A stretch of DNA of 64,000 nt from Spirochaetales bacterium Spiro_12 (lineage in GTDB: Bacteria; Spirochaetota; Spirochaetia; Treponematales; Rectinemataceae), in NCBI GenBank assembly GCA_001603165.1, contig LVBN01000065.1, positions 30,030 to 94,029 on the forward strand, given 5' to 3'. A model generated the notes under the pieces. It had not been told where the DNA came from. It searched no databases and worked only from the letters and a program-made list of their open reading frames with translations. Positions 9,084 to 17,131 of the stretch are shown here, piece by piece (position 1 is the first letter of the stretch; each line of letters starts with the position of its first letter). The translations under genes were made by a program, and so were the position numbers.

Positions 9084-9111
9084 CGGGCGGCTTATGTTTA
9101 TTTGCCGCCCG
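9084..9111 (-). other. Intercistronic hairpin between dppA and dppB
   Basis: An 8-bp perfect GC stem (CGGGCGGC/GCCGCCCG) with a 12-nt AT-rich loop lies 30 nt after the dppA stop. No U-tract follows in the minus direction, so it looks like a 3'-end stabiliser or processing site rather than a full terminator. Matching hairpins lie after three other binding-protein genes in this window. Confidence 0.7.
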
Positions 9112-9140
9112 AGAGTGGTTTCAGCGAAAAAGTGCTCGGA

Positions 9141-10856
9141 TCATTTCTTTACGACATCATCAAGCTGGAATGATCCTGAAGGTGAAAGGAAAACGCCGGA
9201 AATATTCTGCTGCGAAGCGGAAATGCCCATGATCGCCACGAGCGGAACTCTGGGAAGCGCTTTGAGGATAGCTTTTTGAGCATTCTGATATGCTACGTTG
9301 CGTTCTGGACCATTTGGAAGCGAGTTGCCTTTTTCAATCCAGGTTTGAGCGTCTTTGGAATAGAACTTTGTATCATGAAGAAGGGACGTATTAAAACCAT
9401 CGAAGGCTACAAAGATATAATAGGAGTCATCGGTCTGAGTCCAGTTTACAATTAAGTCCCATACATCGGGGTCCGTCTTTGATCTGCGGGTGGCCAGTTC
9501 AGTTAAGGCAACCTGCTCGATATTGATCAAGTCAACACCGAGTACTCTCTTGACTTGGTCTTTTACTACCAGGGCTTCCTTTACGTATACGCTTCCTGAC
9601 AAGGCTGTGCATTTTAAAATTCCCGGCTTTTTTAGGGAATCGGGCAAGGAAGCAAAAATTTCTCTTGCCTTTGCTGTGTTGTAGTATCCAGTCTTGGTAT
9701 TGCCTTCTTCGATGCGCGTGCCTTTTGGATCATCGATATGACCAAAGGGGAGGCTCTCCACATATTGCAATGTGACTTTCCCGCGGCGATCCATAATATC
9801 GGGCGAGTTTACAATATCGGCAGGGTTGATCGAATAGAGAATCGCGAGCCTCAGGCGCGCGCCGGGTGAATTTAGGTCATATTCTCCATCCAAATCCGGA
9901 GAACCATCCGCATTAGTCTGGCCGACCCGTGGAGACTTCATATTGAAGCCCAGATAATGATACCCGAAGTATCCGTTGGTCAGAAGAATTTTGCCTCCCG
10001 CCGATTCTATTTCTCTTGCATCCAGAGGAGCCACATTCATGATCAAGTCGACTTCTTTGTTTAAAAAGGCTGATTTTAAAGCTGACGGGTCTCGAATAGT
10101 TTTAAAAACGATTTTATCGACATTTGTTTTGATCATCGAATCATGATAGTCCTTGTTTCTTACAAGAGTAATGCTGTCTCCTTGCTTCCATGAATCGAAC
10201 TTAAAAGGCCCGGAGCCTATCGCCCATGTTACACCGTAGTCCTTTATTGAACCGTCTTGCTGTGCCTTTTCGAGAGTTGCCTTGCTAACAATTGAAGCGC
10301 CAAGCCACGTAAGCTGGTTCAATTGCGAACCGAAAGCAGCCGGTTTATAGTATTTTGCCCGGTCTTCGAAGGATTTGAGGCTGCCGTCATTGATATCGGC
10401 AGGAGCTTTGGATTTGTCGAAGAAGCCCGTTCTGAACTGAATGGTTACGGTATCAACTTTTTTAACATCATACATCATCGCAAAAATGGATTTCATCTGT
10501 GACTTGTCGTTGAATGCGCCACGTTGAAACGAATAGATGACATCATCGATAGTCAAGGCCTGCCCATTGTGAAACCTAACACCGTTTTTAATTTTGATAG
10601 TGTATTTTGTACCGTTCTCTTCGATTTTCGGCAAATCTACCGCTAGCCCCGGGACTACTTTCCCGTCACTAGACAGGTTATACAACCTATCATATACGAG
10701 AAGATTTACGTTGTGCGTGGGAGTATCCGAATACATCGGCGGATCGAGGATGATCGGATCGGTCGCTTGACCGACCACCAGAATATTTTGCGCCGCCAGA
10801 GCAGTAACGGAAATCATCAATAGCGTTACCACCGCTCCCCATTTCTTCAGAAACAT
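9141..10856 (-). CDS. dppA: Peptide ABC transporter substrate-binding protein (SBP family 5)
   Basis: 571 residues. The ATG at 10856 is chosen because AAGGAGG is ideally placed upstream and the protein then begins with a signal peptide (KKWGAVVTLLMISVTALAAQ); in-frame residues further upstream would lie in the promoter. No lipobox Cys is seen, so it is predicted secreted or periplasmic. Family 5 hallmarks are ATDPIILDPPMYSD near the mature start, VRFHNGQALTIDDVIYSF and GSGPFKFDSWKQGD. It should deliver peptides or peptide-like ligands to DppBC. It is the first gene of dppABCDF-M20. Confidence 0.93.
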   Translation of the reverse strand: MFLKKWGAVVTLLMISVTALAAQNILVVGQATDPIILDPPMYSDTPTHNVNLLVYDRLYNLSSDGKVVPGLAVDLPKIEENGTKYTIKIKNGVRFHNGQALTIDDVIYSFQRGAFNDKSQMKSIFAMMYDVKKVDTVTIQFRTGFFDKSKAPADINDGSLKSFEDRAKYYKPAAFGSQLNQLTWLGASIVSKATLEKAQQDGSIKDYGVTWAIGSGPFKFDSWKQGDSITLVRNKDYHDSMIKTNVDKIVFKTIRDPSALKSAFLNKEVDLIMNVAPLDAREIESAGGKILLTNGYFGYHYLGFNMKSPRVGQTNADGSPDLDGEYDLNSPGARLRLAILYSINPADIVNSPDIMDRRGKVTLQYVESLPFGHIDDPKGTRIEEGNTKTGYYNTAKAREIFASLPDSLKKPGILKCTALSGSVYVKEALVVKDQVKRVLGVDLINIEQVALTELATRRSKTDPDVWDLIVNWTQTDDSYYIFVAFDGFNTSLLHDTKFYSKDAQTWIEKGNSLPNGPERNVAYQNAQKAILKALPRVPLVAIMGISASQQNISGVFLSPSGSFQLDDVVKK

Positions 10857-10899
10857 AAAGCTACCTCCTTTCCTGGTACTTCCATCGAATTGTATACTG

Positions 10900-10928
10900 A
10901 TTATCTTAAAGCATTTATAAAGAAACAA
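10900..10928 (-). promoter_or_regulatory. Candidate sigma70 promoter of the dpp operon
   Basis: Reading the minus strand, TTGTTT (10928-10923), a 17-nt spacer and GATAAT (10905-10900) lie 44 nt before the dppA start. Match to consensus is moderate and no start site is known. Confidence 0.45.
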
Positions 10929-11079
10929 TTAAGATTATCTGAAGTTTGGATGCAAAATATTAAACAGCCCTTGTTTTTATGAACAGGTCTTAGTTCAATG
11001 GAAATTAGCGGCAGCAAAGAACGAATGACAATGAGGATTTACAATACGAGGAGTTGTCTTCTGCGATGGCGACGAAAAG

Positions 11080-12318
11080 TTATCTCTCTGGAAATCTGAT
11101 CGTGAATTGGCAACCGGACCCAGGAGTACTTTGCAGATCGATCGAAAAGCCGTATTCTTCGGAAAACCTCTTTATAATGGAAAGGCCTATTCCTGCTCCT
11201 TCGCTCTGTCCATCTTCTTCCGGGAATTTCGGGACACCATCGAAGGCAGCGTCCGGTTTGGCCATGCCTCTGCCGAAATCTCTTATAATCAACTCGTTTT
11301 CATTTAGCGCTATTTCGATTCTTCCACCCTCGGCGCCGTGGCGAACAGCATTATCGAGGAGGATATTTTCGATACGTTCGAAATCCATGGCTTCTATAGG
11401 AAGGCGAACAGCTTTTTTGACCGAGGCATCAAAATGAATGTTGGTGTAAAGGGTGCGATAAAATGCCATATTCCGCATGGTTATCTCGGAGGCGTCGGCG
11501 AATTCAACCCTGCGCCGCTTTTCCACCAGGAAAGCGGCTTTGAGGGAGGTGGTCATCTCTTTAAGCCTATAGAGTTGTATTTTCGAAACATCGAGATACT
11601 CGTCTATAATCATCTCATTTTTGCCATGCCGTTCGATGAGCTGCCTATATCCTTCAAGAATCTGTACCGGTGTCACTATGTCATGGGTCATATCATCAAC
11701 GAAGGTTTTAAGTCGTGTATAACTGCCTTCTATATCGTCAAGCATGGAATCGAAAGTTTTTATAAGCTGGCTGATTTCATCCTTTCTTTTCGGTATCGGA
11801 ATACGCTCTCGGAGATTATGAGAGGTAATTTTCGCCATGCTCTTTGCCAGACAGGAGATCGGCTCCACCACGGAGTTTATGAACAAAATGCCCGCAACGG
11901 CAAATATGAAAGCGAATACAGCGGCAATCGTGATGATGATTCGTTTAAAAGGTGCGATATAGATTCCAGTTTCGGCTTCAAGATCAACATTAAGAGTAAA
12001 GTTGTAACCGCCTTTTGTCGCTTTTATCACTGTGACTTTTTGAGATTCCTCGTCCAGTCTGGAAGTCCCGTATTGGAAAACCGAAAAGGAATCTTTTGTT
12101 ATAGATATGCTTTCATGGGAGAAGTTAATATAGGAGTAAATATCAATGTCGTTGGCGATGTTGCTGAATCCCTGGACAATCATGGAAAGACGTGTATTGG
12201 CTCTTTCCAGAATGAGCTGTTCGATACTTTCCTTGGCAGCGATGTACGACAATGCAAACGTTGCTATACTCATAAGGCATATGACGATAGTAAGTATTAT
12301 AAGGAATCTTTTTCTCAT
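11080..12318 (-). CDS. HAMP-containing sensor histidine kinase
   Basis: 412 residues. Transmembrane helix 1 is at about 6-27, a short extracytoplasmic sensor at 28-125, helix 2 at 126-147 and HAMP at about 148-200. The dimerisation/phospho-acceptor segment DDMTHDIVTP has His212; the usual HE(L/I)RTP is HDIVTP here. The ATPase domain has the N-box NILLDNAVRHG, then IIRDFGRGM, and GAGIGLSIIKRFSEEYG near the end. It lies 75 bp downstream of the response-regulator gene on the same strand, so the two form a two-component system. Position between the dpp operon and DUF1177-AroM suggests it controls one or both (inference). Confidence 0.92.
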   Translation of the reverse strand: MRKRFLIILTIVICLMSIATFALSYIAAKESIEQLILERANTRLSMIVQGFSNIANDIDIYSYINFSHESISITKDSFSVFQYGTSRLDEESQKVTVIKATKGGYNFTLNVDLEAETGIYIAPFKRIIITIAAVFAFIFAVAGILFINSVVEPISCLAKSMAKITSHNLRERIPIPKRKDEISQLIKTFDSMLDDIEGSYTRLKTFVDDMTHDIVTPVQILEGYRQLIERHGKNEMIIDEYLDVSKIQLYRLKEMTTSLKAAFLVEKRRRVEFADASEITMRNMAFYRTLYTNIHFDASVKKAVRLPIEAMDFERIENILLDNAVRHGAEGGRIEIALNENELIIRDFGRGMAKPDAAFDGVPKFPEEDGQSEGAGIGLSIIKRFSEEYGFSIDLQSTPGSGCQFTIRFPER

Positions 12319-12393
12319 CTTGATGAAAGCTCCGTTATTTTACAATCGATTGCTTCGATAATGGGCGAAGAACCAGATGGACAAGTCAACGCC

Positions 12394-13074
12394 CTAATTA
12401 TCGATTCCAGCTTCGTTTCCAATCATGTATCCAATTCCCCAAACAGTCTCGATTCTAAGTCCTTTGATTTTATCACGGATGGCTTTTATATGAACCGCTA
12501 TAGCCCCCTCTTCGATATAGACGTCTTTCCCCCATACGGCCGAGTAGATTTCTTCTTTGGTTACTACATTTCCTCTATTCGAGATGAGAAGGACAAGAAT
12601 TTCAAATTCCTTTTTTGTTATATGAATCCGAGAGCCTCGCTCGTAAACCGCTCTTGTCGCTGGGTCGATGACCACAGTATTTATTACGGTTTTTTGCATA
12701 GTACCTTTTTTTGCTTGAGTACGTCGCAGAACCGCGGTGATACGTGCAACGAGCTGTCCGATGTCGAAAGGTTTTACAATGAAATCATCCGCTCCTTCTG
12801 TGAGCCCTCGAACCTCGTACGCGACTTCTTGGCGTGCTGTAATCATGATAATCGGCGTCTGAATACCCTTGTTCCTGAGAATTCGGCACACATCAATACC
12901 TTCGATATCGGGGAGTATCCAATCCAGGATGATGATATCGAAGTGTTTCTCAAGGGCATGCAAAAGTCCAGACTTGCCTGTATAACATACTGCAACGTCC
13001 ATTTTCTGCAGGAGAAGCTCTACTTTAATCACTCTGGCGAGCGAGTGCTCATCTTCAATAACCAAGACGTTCAT
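12394..13074 (-). CDS. OmpR/PhoB-family response regulator
   Basis: 226 residues. The receiver domain (1-about 115) has the acidic pair EDE at 7-9, phospho-acceptor Asp51 in IIILDWILPD, then MITAR and the Lys switch in IVKPF. The C-terminal winged helix (about 130-225) contains LTKKEFEILVLLISNRGNVVTKEEI-like sequence and ends VWGIGYMI, typical of Trans_reg_C. The ATG at 13074 is used; an in-frame TTG upstream adds nine unsupported residues. It is transcribed with the histidine kinase and divergently from DUF1177, sharing a 70-bp intergenic region that is a plausible operator site. Confidence 0.93.
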   Translation of the reverse strand: MNVLVIEDEHSLARVIKVELLLQKMDVAVCYTGKSGLLHALEKHFDIIILDWILPDIEGIDVCRILRNKGIQTPIIMITARQEVAYEVRGLTEGADDFIVKPFDIGQLVARITAVLRRTQAKKGTMQKTVINTVVIDPATRAVYERGSRIHITKKEFEILVLLISNRGNVVTKEEIYSAVWGKDVYIEEGAIAVHIKAIRDKIKGLRIETVWGIGYMIGNEAGIDN

Positions 13075-13144
13075 TATTCTGCATTTTTCTCCAGGGATCA
13101 AAATAGAAAACCTAAGTTTTCGGTTTTATAGTAGGAGGTTTGAT

Positions 13145-14080
13145 ATGTTGAAACAAGTGATTGAAATCTACGATTTGCTGGACAGCGCGGAGATTTCCGG
13201 CAAAAGTGTGGCTAAGTTTTTAAATGAAAAAGGATTAGATCGGATCGAGGTCAGTGAAATCAAGGGCGATAAAGGCAAAACGGACTTTATCAAGATACTC
13301 ATTCCTGGTTTTTCTGGAAAGTCTAAGGGAGGAGAGAGTCCGACATTAGGCATAATTGGCAGATTAGGGGGTATCGGCGCTCGGCCTGAAAGGATAGGGC
13401 TTGTATCTGACGCCGACGGCGCGATAGCTGCTCTTGCGTGTGCTAGCAAGCTGGCTGAAATGAAGACCAAAAAGGATAATCTCGACGGTGATGTCATCAT
13501 TACCACACATATTTGTCCCAATGCTCCGACCCAGCCGCATAGCCCGGTACCGTTTATGGGCTCGCCTGTGGATATGAAAACCATGAATTTTTATGAAGTT
13601 GATCCTACTATGGATGCCATTTTGTCCATAGATACGACAAAAGGGAATCGTGTGGTCAATCATCGAGGTTTTGCTGTATCGCCGACCGTTAAAGAGGGGT
13701 GGATTCTTAAGGTAAGCGATGAAGTTTTGAATATTGTTGAATGGAGCTCCGGAAATGCCCCGTTCGTACTTCCAATCACCATGCAAGATATTACTCCCTA
13801 CGGCAATGGTGTATTTCACATTAACAGCATCCTTCAGCCATGTACCGCAACAAAAGCTCCGGTTATCGGTGTCGCGATTACTACGGTCAGTCCCGTGCCC
13901 GGTTGCGGGACAGGAGCAAGCAGGGAAATAGACATAGAAGAGGCAGCTCGCTTCTGCATTGAGGTTGCTAAGGCGTTTACGGCAGGCGGTTGTTCTTTTT
14001 ATTCGAGTCAAGAATATGAACAACTCGTTCGTTTATATGGCGCCATGAACCACCTGCAGACTGAAGGAATTTCCCGATGA
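13145..14080 (+). CDS. DUF1177 family protein
   Basis: 311 residues of a family with no established function. Visible segments include GIIGRLGGIGARPERIGLVS (about 69-88), a following DADGAIAAL, TTHICPNAPTQPHSP near 120, ILSIDTTKGNR and PVPGCGTGASREI near 260. The Asp-Gly-Ala stretch and the His/Asp placements recall M42/M20-type metallopeptidases, but that is only a resemblance. AGGAGG lies 6 nt before the ATG. It overlaps aroM-like by ATGA and is divergent from the response regulator. Linkage to the Dpp transporter and M20 peptidase suggests a part in using an imported peptide-like compound. Confidence 0.85.
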   Translation: MLKQVIEIYDLLDSAEISGKSVAKFLNEKGLDRIEVSEIKGDKGKTDFIKILIPGFSGKSKGGESPTLGIIGRLGGIGARPERIGLVSDADGAIAALACASKLAEMKTKKDNLDGDVIITTHICPNAPTQPHSPVPFMGSPVDMKTMNFYEVDPTMDAILSIDTTKGNRVVNHRGFAVSPTVKEGWILKVSDEVLNIVEWSSGNAPFVLPITMQDITPYGNGVFHINSILQPCTATKAPVIGVAITTVSPVPGCGTGASREIDIEEAARFCIEVAKAFTAGGCSFYSSQEYEQLVRLYGAMNHLQTEGISR

Positions 14081-14775
14081 AGAGAGATATAAGGCTCGGT
14101 CTAATTACGATCGGACAGTCCCCGCGTAACGATATCCTTCCGGAGTTTATAGAAACTTTAGGTTTTTCCCCTCAAATAATTCAAAGAGGACTTCTTGATG
14201 GCCTTACAAAAGAAAGAATTGCATCTTTATCTCCTGATACTGCCGGTGAGGCATTGCTGGTCAGCAGATTAAATGACGGCAGCGAAGTAAAATTGTCGGA
14301 ATATAAGGTATTTGCTCTTATTCCGGAGGCTATTGAAGCCTTGGAAAAACAAGAAGCAACGATAATCGCCTTGTTTTGCACAGGGAAGTTTCCCCTTTTT
14401 CGATCCAAGATTCCAATAGTATATCCATCTGAAATCATGAGTTCTCTCATTCATGCAGTATTCTGTGCCTCAAAAGATGCTCCAATAAGAATGGGTATAG
14501 TGGGGCCAGCCTTGGAACAGAAACGCATGGTGATCGAAAAATGGGGAAAAGGGAACAATTCGGTATGCTTTGAGGCTCTCTCCCCCTATACTGCAGACGA
14601 TTCTGAAATGCTTAGATGCGCTCAGAAAATGGCGGGACACAATTGTGATGTGATCATTTTAGATTGCATGGGATTCACTGGGAAAGCTAAAGAAGTGTTC
14701 GCCGCTATCACCCATAGGCCAATTATTCTGCCGAGGTCCCTCCTGGCGAGAATTATTGCGGAAATTTCAAGTTAG
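14077..14775 (+). CDS. AroM family protein
   Basis: 232 residues beginning with the AroM hallmark LGLITIGQSPRNDILPE. Two cysteines sit in racemase-like settings: Cys101 in ALFCTGKF and Cys197 in IILDCMGFT, about one half-domain apart as in cofactor-independent Asp/Glu racemases. The E. coli aroM product has no proven role, so the name says little about function. It overlaps DUF1177 by 4 nt (ATGA), so the two are translationally coupled. A racemase- or isomerase-like activity on an amino-acid derivative is an inference from the Cys pair and neighbours. Confidence 0.87.
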   Translation: MKRDIRLGLITIGQSPRNDILPEFIETLGFSPQIIQRGLLDGLTKERIASLSPDTAGEALLVSRLNDGSEVKLSEYKVFALIPEAIEALEKQEATIIALFCTGKFPLFRSKIPIVYPSEIMSSLIHAVFCASKDAPIRMGIVGPALEQKRMVIEKWGKGNNSVCFEALSPYTADDSEMLRCAQKMAGHNCDVIILDCMGFTGKAKEVFAAITHRPIILPRSLLARIIAEISS

Positions 14776-15006
14776 GAACACGCAAAGCGAAACCATATTA
14801 TTCAACGATTTGAATTTTCCTGGTTCGGCGCTGCCTGGAATGTATGGGTCGCGGCGTTGTACGCGTAAACGGAATTTTTGCTGGGCAGGCGGGCTTGTCA
14901 AAACATTTATAGAAACGGAAGGCGCCGTAAAGGCGCTTTCCGCTTTATTGTAAACTTACTATCGCGCAACGCGTTCGCGTTGGCTGATACTGTCGACTTC
15001 GGGCCT
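14776..15006. other. Convergent intergenic region
   Basis: About 230 bp between aroM-like (+) and tctA (-). Apart from the hairpin terminator at 14916-14950 and a small CAACGCG/CGCGTTG dyad at about 14966-14981, I see no gene or RNA. Confidence 0.6.
14916..14950. terminator. Rho-independent terminator, probably bidirectional
   Basis: An 11-bp stem, CGGAAGGCGCC paired with GGCGCTTTCCG (one G-U), has a 5-nt loop at 14927-14931. CTTTATT follows on the plus strand and TTTCTATAAATGTTTT on the minus strand. It sits between convergent genes. Confidence 0.7.
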
Positions 15007-16524
15007 TTAGGCGGCGGCTTTCTTTTTGAAGACCTTCCCCAGCATCGATTTTACCCACTTTGATCTCGAGAGCACGACGAGCATGGTGACGATGAAGAGC
15101 GCCAGACAAATGGGACGGGTAAAGAAGGGAGCGATGTTGCCGTCGGAAAGGATCAGGGAACGGCGCAGATTCTTGTCCAACATGTCGCCCAGGATAATGC
15201 CGAGCACCAGGGGCGCCATGGGATAGTCCATTTCCCTCAGGATAAATCCGACAACGCCGAAGAACATCATGATGCCCACATCGAAAAGCCTGGACTGCAA
15301 CGCGAAGGCTCCCACCACGCAGAGTATGAAGACGATAGGCATGAGCTTCTGCCTGGGCACCTGGAGAATCTTGACCATGGGGCGGACCATGGTGAGGCCT
15401 AGAAGGAACATGGCTATGGTGGCGTAGAAGACCATGGCGATCACTTCGTAGATGAAGGAGGGCGACTCTATGGTGATCAGCGGCCCGGGCCTGACGCCAT
15501 GGATGAGCATGGCGCCCAGCAGTACCGCGGCCGGGGCCGAGCCGGGGATGGCCAGGGTGAGTACGGGAATGATGGCGCCGGGTACGCAGGCGTTGTTCCC
15601 CGTTTCCGAGGCGATAAGGCCTTCTATGGAGCCCTTGCCGAATTTTTCCCGTTCCTCGGGCTTGGCGGAGCGCTTGGCCATATCGTAGGAAACCCAGGCG
15701 GCTATGTCCTCGCCGACACCCGGTACCGCGCCGATTATGGTGCCGATTATTCCCGAACGGATGATGGTCTTCCAATATTTCGCCACTTCCCGCAGCTTGG
15801 GCAGGATTCGTTCAATTTTGGTGTTGACCACCTCGACCTTCGAATGGCGCATGACCGATATGATCTCGGCGAAGCCGAAGGCGCCCACCATGGCGGGCAG
15901 CAGGGAAATGCCGCCGGAGAGGTTATGGCTGCCAAAGGAAAAGCGGATGTAGGCATGGATGCCTTCCATGCCGATCATGGCGACGAAGAGGCCGATAAAA
16001 CCAGCTATCCAGCCCTTGAGGGGGTCCTTGGGGGCGGTCAGGTTGCCGCATATTATGATGCCGAAAATGGCGAACCAGACAAACTCGAAAGACTGGAAGG
16101 ACAGAGCCACATTGCCGATCATGGGGGTGAAGATAGACATGGCGATCATCGCTATGACCGAGCCCAGGAAAGAGCCGGTGGTGGCTATACCGATCGCCCT
16201 TCCGGCCTGACCTGCCTTGGCGAGAGGAAAACCGTCCAGCGTGGTGGAAGCGGAAGCCGGGGTGCCCGGAATGTTGAGAAGAATAGCGCTTCGGCTCCCT
16301 CCGTAGATGGAGCCGATGTACATGCAGATGAGTATGAGTATGGCATCGTTGGCCTGCATGGTGTAGGTGAGGGTCGTGAGCAGGGCGACGCCCATGGTGG
16401 CGGTGAGGCCAGGGAGCATGCCGATTATGATGCCCAGTTCCGTCGCCCAAATTACGTTGAAAAGCGATCGAAAGTTTAAAAAGGAGAGGAGCGCCCCTCC
16501 GAAGAGTTCTAATCCTTGGAACAT
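15007..16524 (-). CDS. tctA: Tripartite tricarboxylate transporter large permease (TctA family)
   Basis: 505 residues, standard for TctA, with about 11-12 hydrophobic segments. Family motifs are visible: GIIIGMLPGLTATMGVALL (about 32-50), GSIYGGSRSAILLNIPGTPAS (about 91-111) and GTIIGAVPGVGEDIAAWVSY in the second repeat. The ATG follows GGAG. It is the last gene of tctCBA and forms the inner-membrane carrier with TctB, driven by an ion gradient. Ligands of the family are carboxylates. The divergent carbohydrate genes suggest a sugar acid, but nothing in the sequence fixes the substrate. Confidence 0.95.
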   Translation of the reverse strand: MFQGLELFGGALLSFLNFRSLFNVIWATELGIIIGMLPGLTATMGVALLTTLTYTMQANDAILILICMYIGSIYGGSRSAILLNIPGTPASASTTLDGFPLAKAGQAGRAIGIATTGSFLGSVIAMIAMSIFTPMIGNVALSFQSFEFVWFAIFGIIICGNLTAPKDPLKGWIAGFIGLFVAMIGMEGIHAYIRFSFGSHNLSGGISLLPAMVGAFGFAEIISVMRHSKVEVVNTKIERILPKLREVAKYWKTIIRSGIIGTIIGAVPGVGEDIAAWVSYDMAKRSAKPEEREKFGKGSIEGLIASETGNNACVPGAIIPVLTLAIPGSAPAAVLLGAMLIHGVRPGPLITIESPSFIYEVIAMVFYATIAMFLLGLTMVRPMVKILQVPRQKLMPIVFILCVVGAFALQSRLFDVGIMMFFGVVGFILREMDYPMAPLVLGIILGDMLDKNLRRSLILSDGNIAPFFTRPICLALFIVTMLVVLSRSKWVKSMLGKVFKKKAAA

Positions 16525-16534
16525 CGAGGTCTCC

Positions 16535-17047
16535 TCATGGTAGGTTGACGAGGAAAAGTTTCTGGAAGACGAGCATAACCGCCGCGGTGGTGATAACCGC
16601 TATGAGGGCAGCGATAAGCAGTTTCTTGACTTGAGTGGAAAGCGGTTTTTTGCGGTCGTACTCGAAGATGATAATGAAGACGAAAATAAAGGCGAAGGTC
16701 GGAATGCCGAACCAGAGCTTGCCGAGAAAGAACGCGTAGAGAAGACACAACACGATCGTTGTGAGGATTCGCTTCGTGGATTCCTGACCCAAGCTTCCCT
16801 TAGGTATTATTCCTTCCCGGAATTCGGCCAACGCTTTCTTCTTGAGGGAACGAAGCAGCATCGCAAAGCTGAGGATGGTGATCATCAGCCCGATAAAACC
16901 CGGGACAACGCCGGGCGCCGAATAGACGCTCTGATTCCTGTCGGCCATGGTGGGCATCTGGATGGATAGAACCAGAATGGCGATGCCCATGGCTATGAGA
17001 ATCACCGAGGTGACGAAGTCCGCCTTGACCATCGATTTTTCTGTCAT
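16535..17047 (-). CDS. tctB: Tripartite tricarboxylate transporter small permease (TctB family)
   Basis: 170 residues with four predicted helices at about 12-30, 45-65, 88-125 (two close segments) and 145-168, as in TctB. The ATG at 17047 has ACGGAG upstream; the longer frame to 17110 is rejected because it runs through the intercistronic hairpin. The gene lies 10 bp before tctA and follows tctC. TctB proteins are poorly conserved, so assignment rests on size, topology and position. Confidence 0.88.
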   Translation of the reverse strand: MTEKSMVKADFVTSVILIAMGIAILVLSIQMPTMADRNQSVYSAPGVVPGFIGLMITILSFAMLLRSLKKKALAEFREGIIPKGSLGQESTKRILTTIVLCLLYAFFLGKLWFGIPTFAFIFVFIIIFEYDRKKPLSTQVKKLLIAALIAVITTAAVMLVFQKLFLVNLP

Positions 17048-17078
17048 CGAATTCTCCGTGAAAATCGGTATAAAGGCA

Positions 17079-17108
17079 GGAGGCCACGCCGAGGTTCGGG
17101 TGGCCTCC
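17079..17108 (-). other. Intercistronic hairpin between tctC and tctB
   Basis: A 9-bp perfect stem GGAGGCCAC/GTGGCCTCC has a 12-nt apical part that can pair further (CCGA/TCGG). It begins 24 nt after the tctC stop. It lies in the same place and has the same loop size as the hairpins after the other binding-protein genes. Confidence 0.72.
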
Positions 17109-17131
17109 ATAAATTCTTTTAAATGCTAATC

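Noticed and set aside
11338..13131. A 597-residue plus-strand open frame antisense to the kinase and response regulator
   Set aside because: It mirrors two clearly recognisable genes on the other strand, has no family resemblance and no ribosome site; it is a shadow frame.
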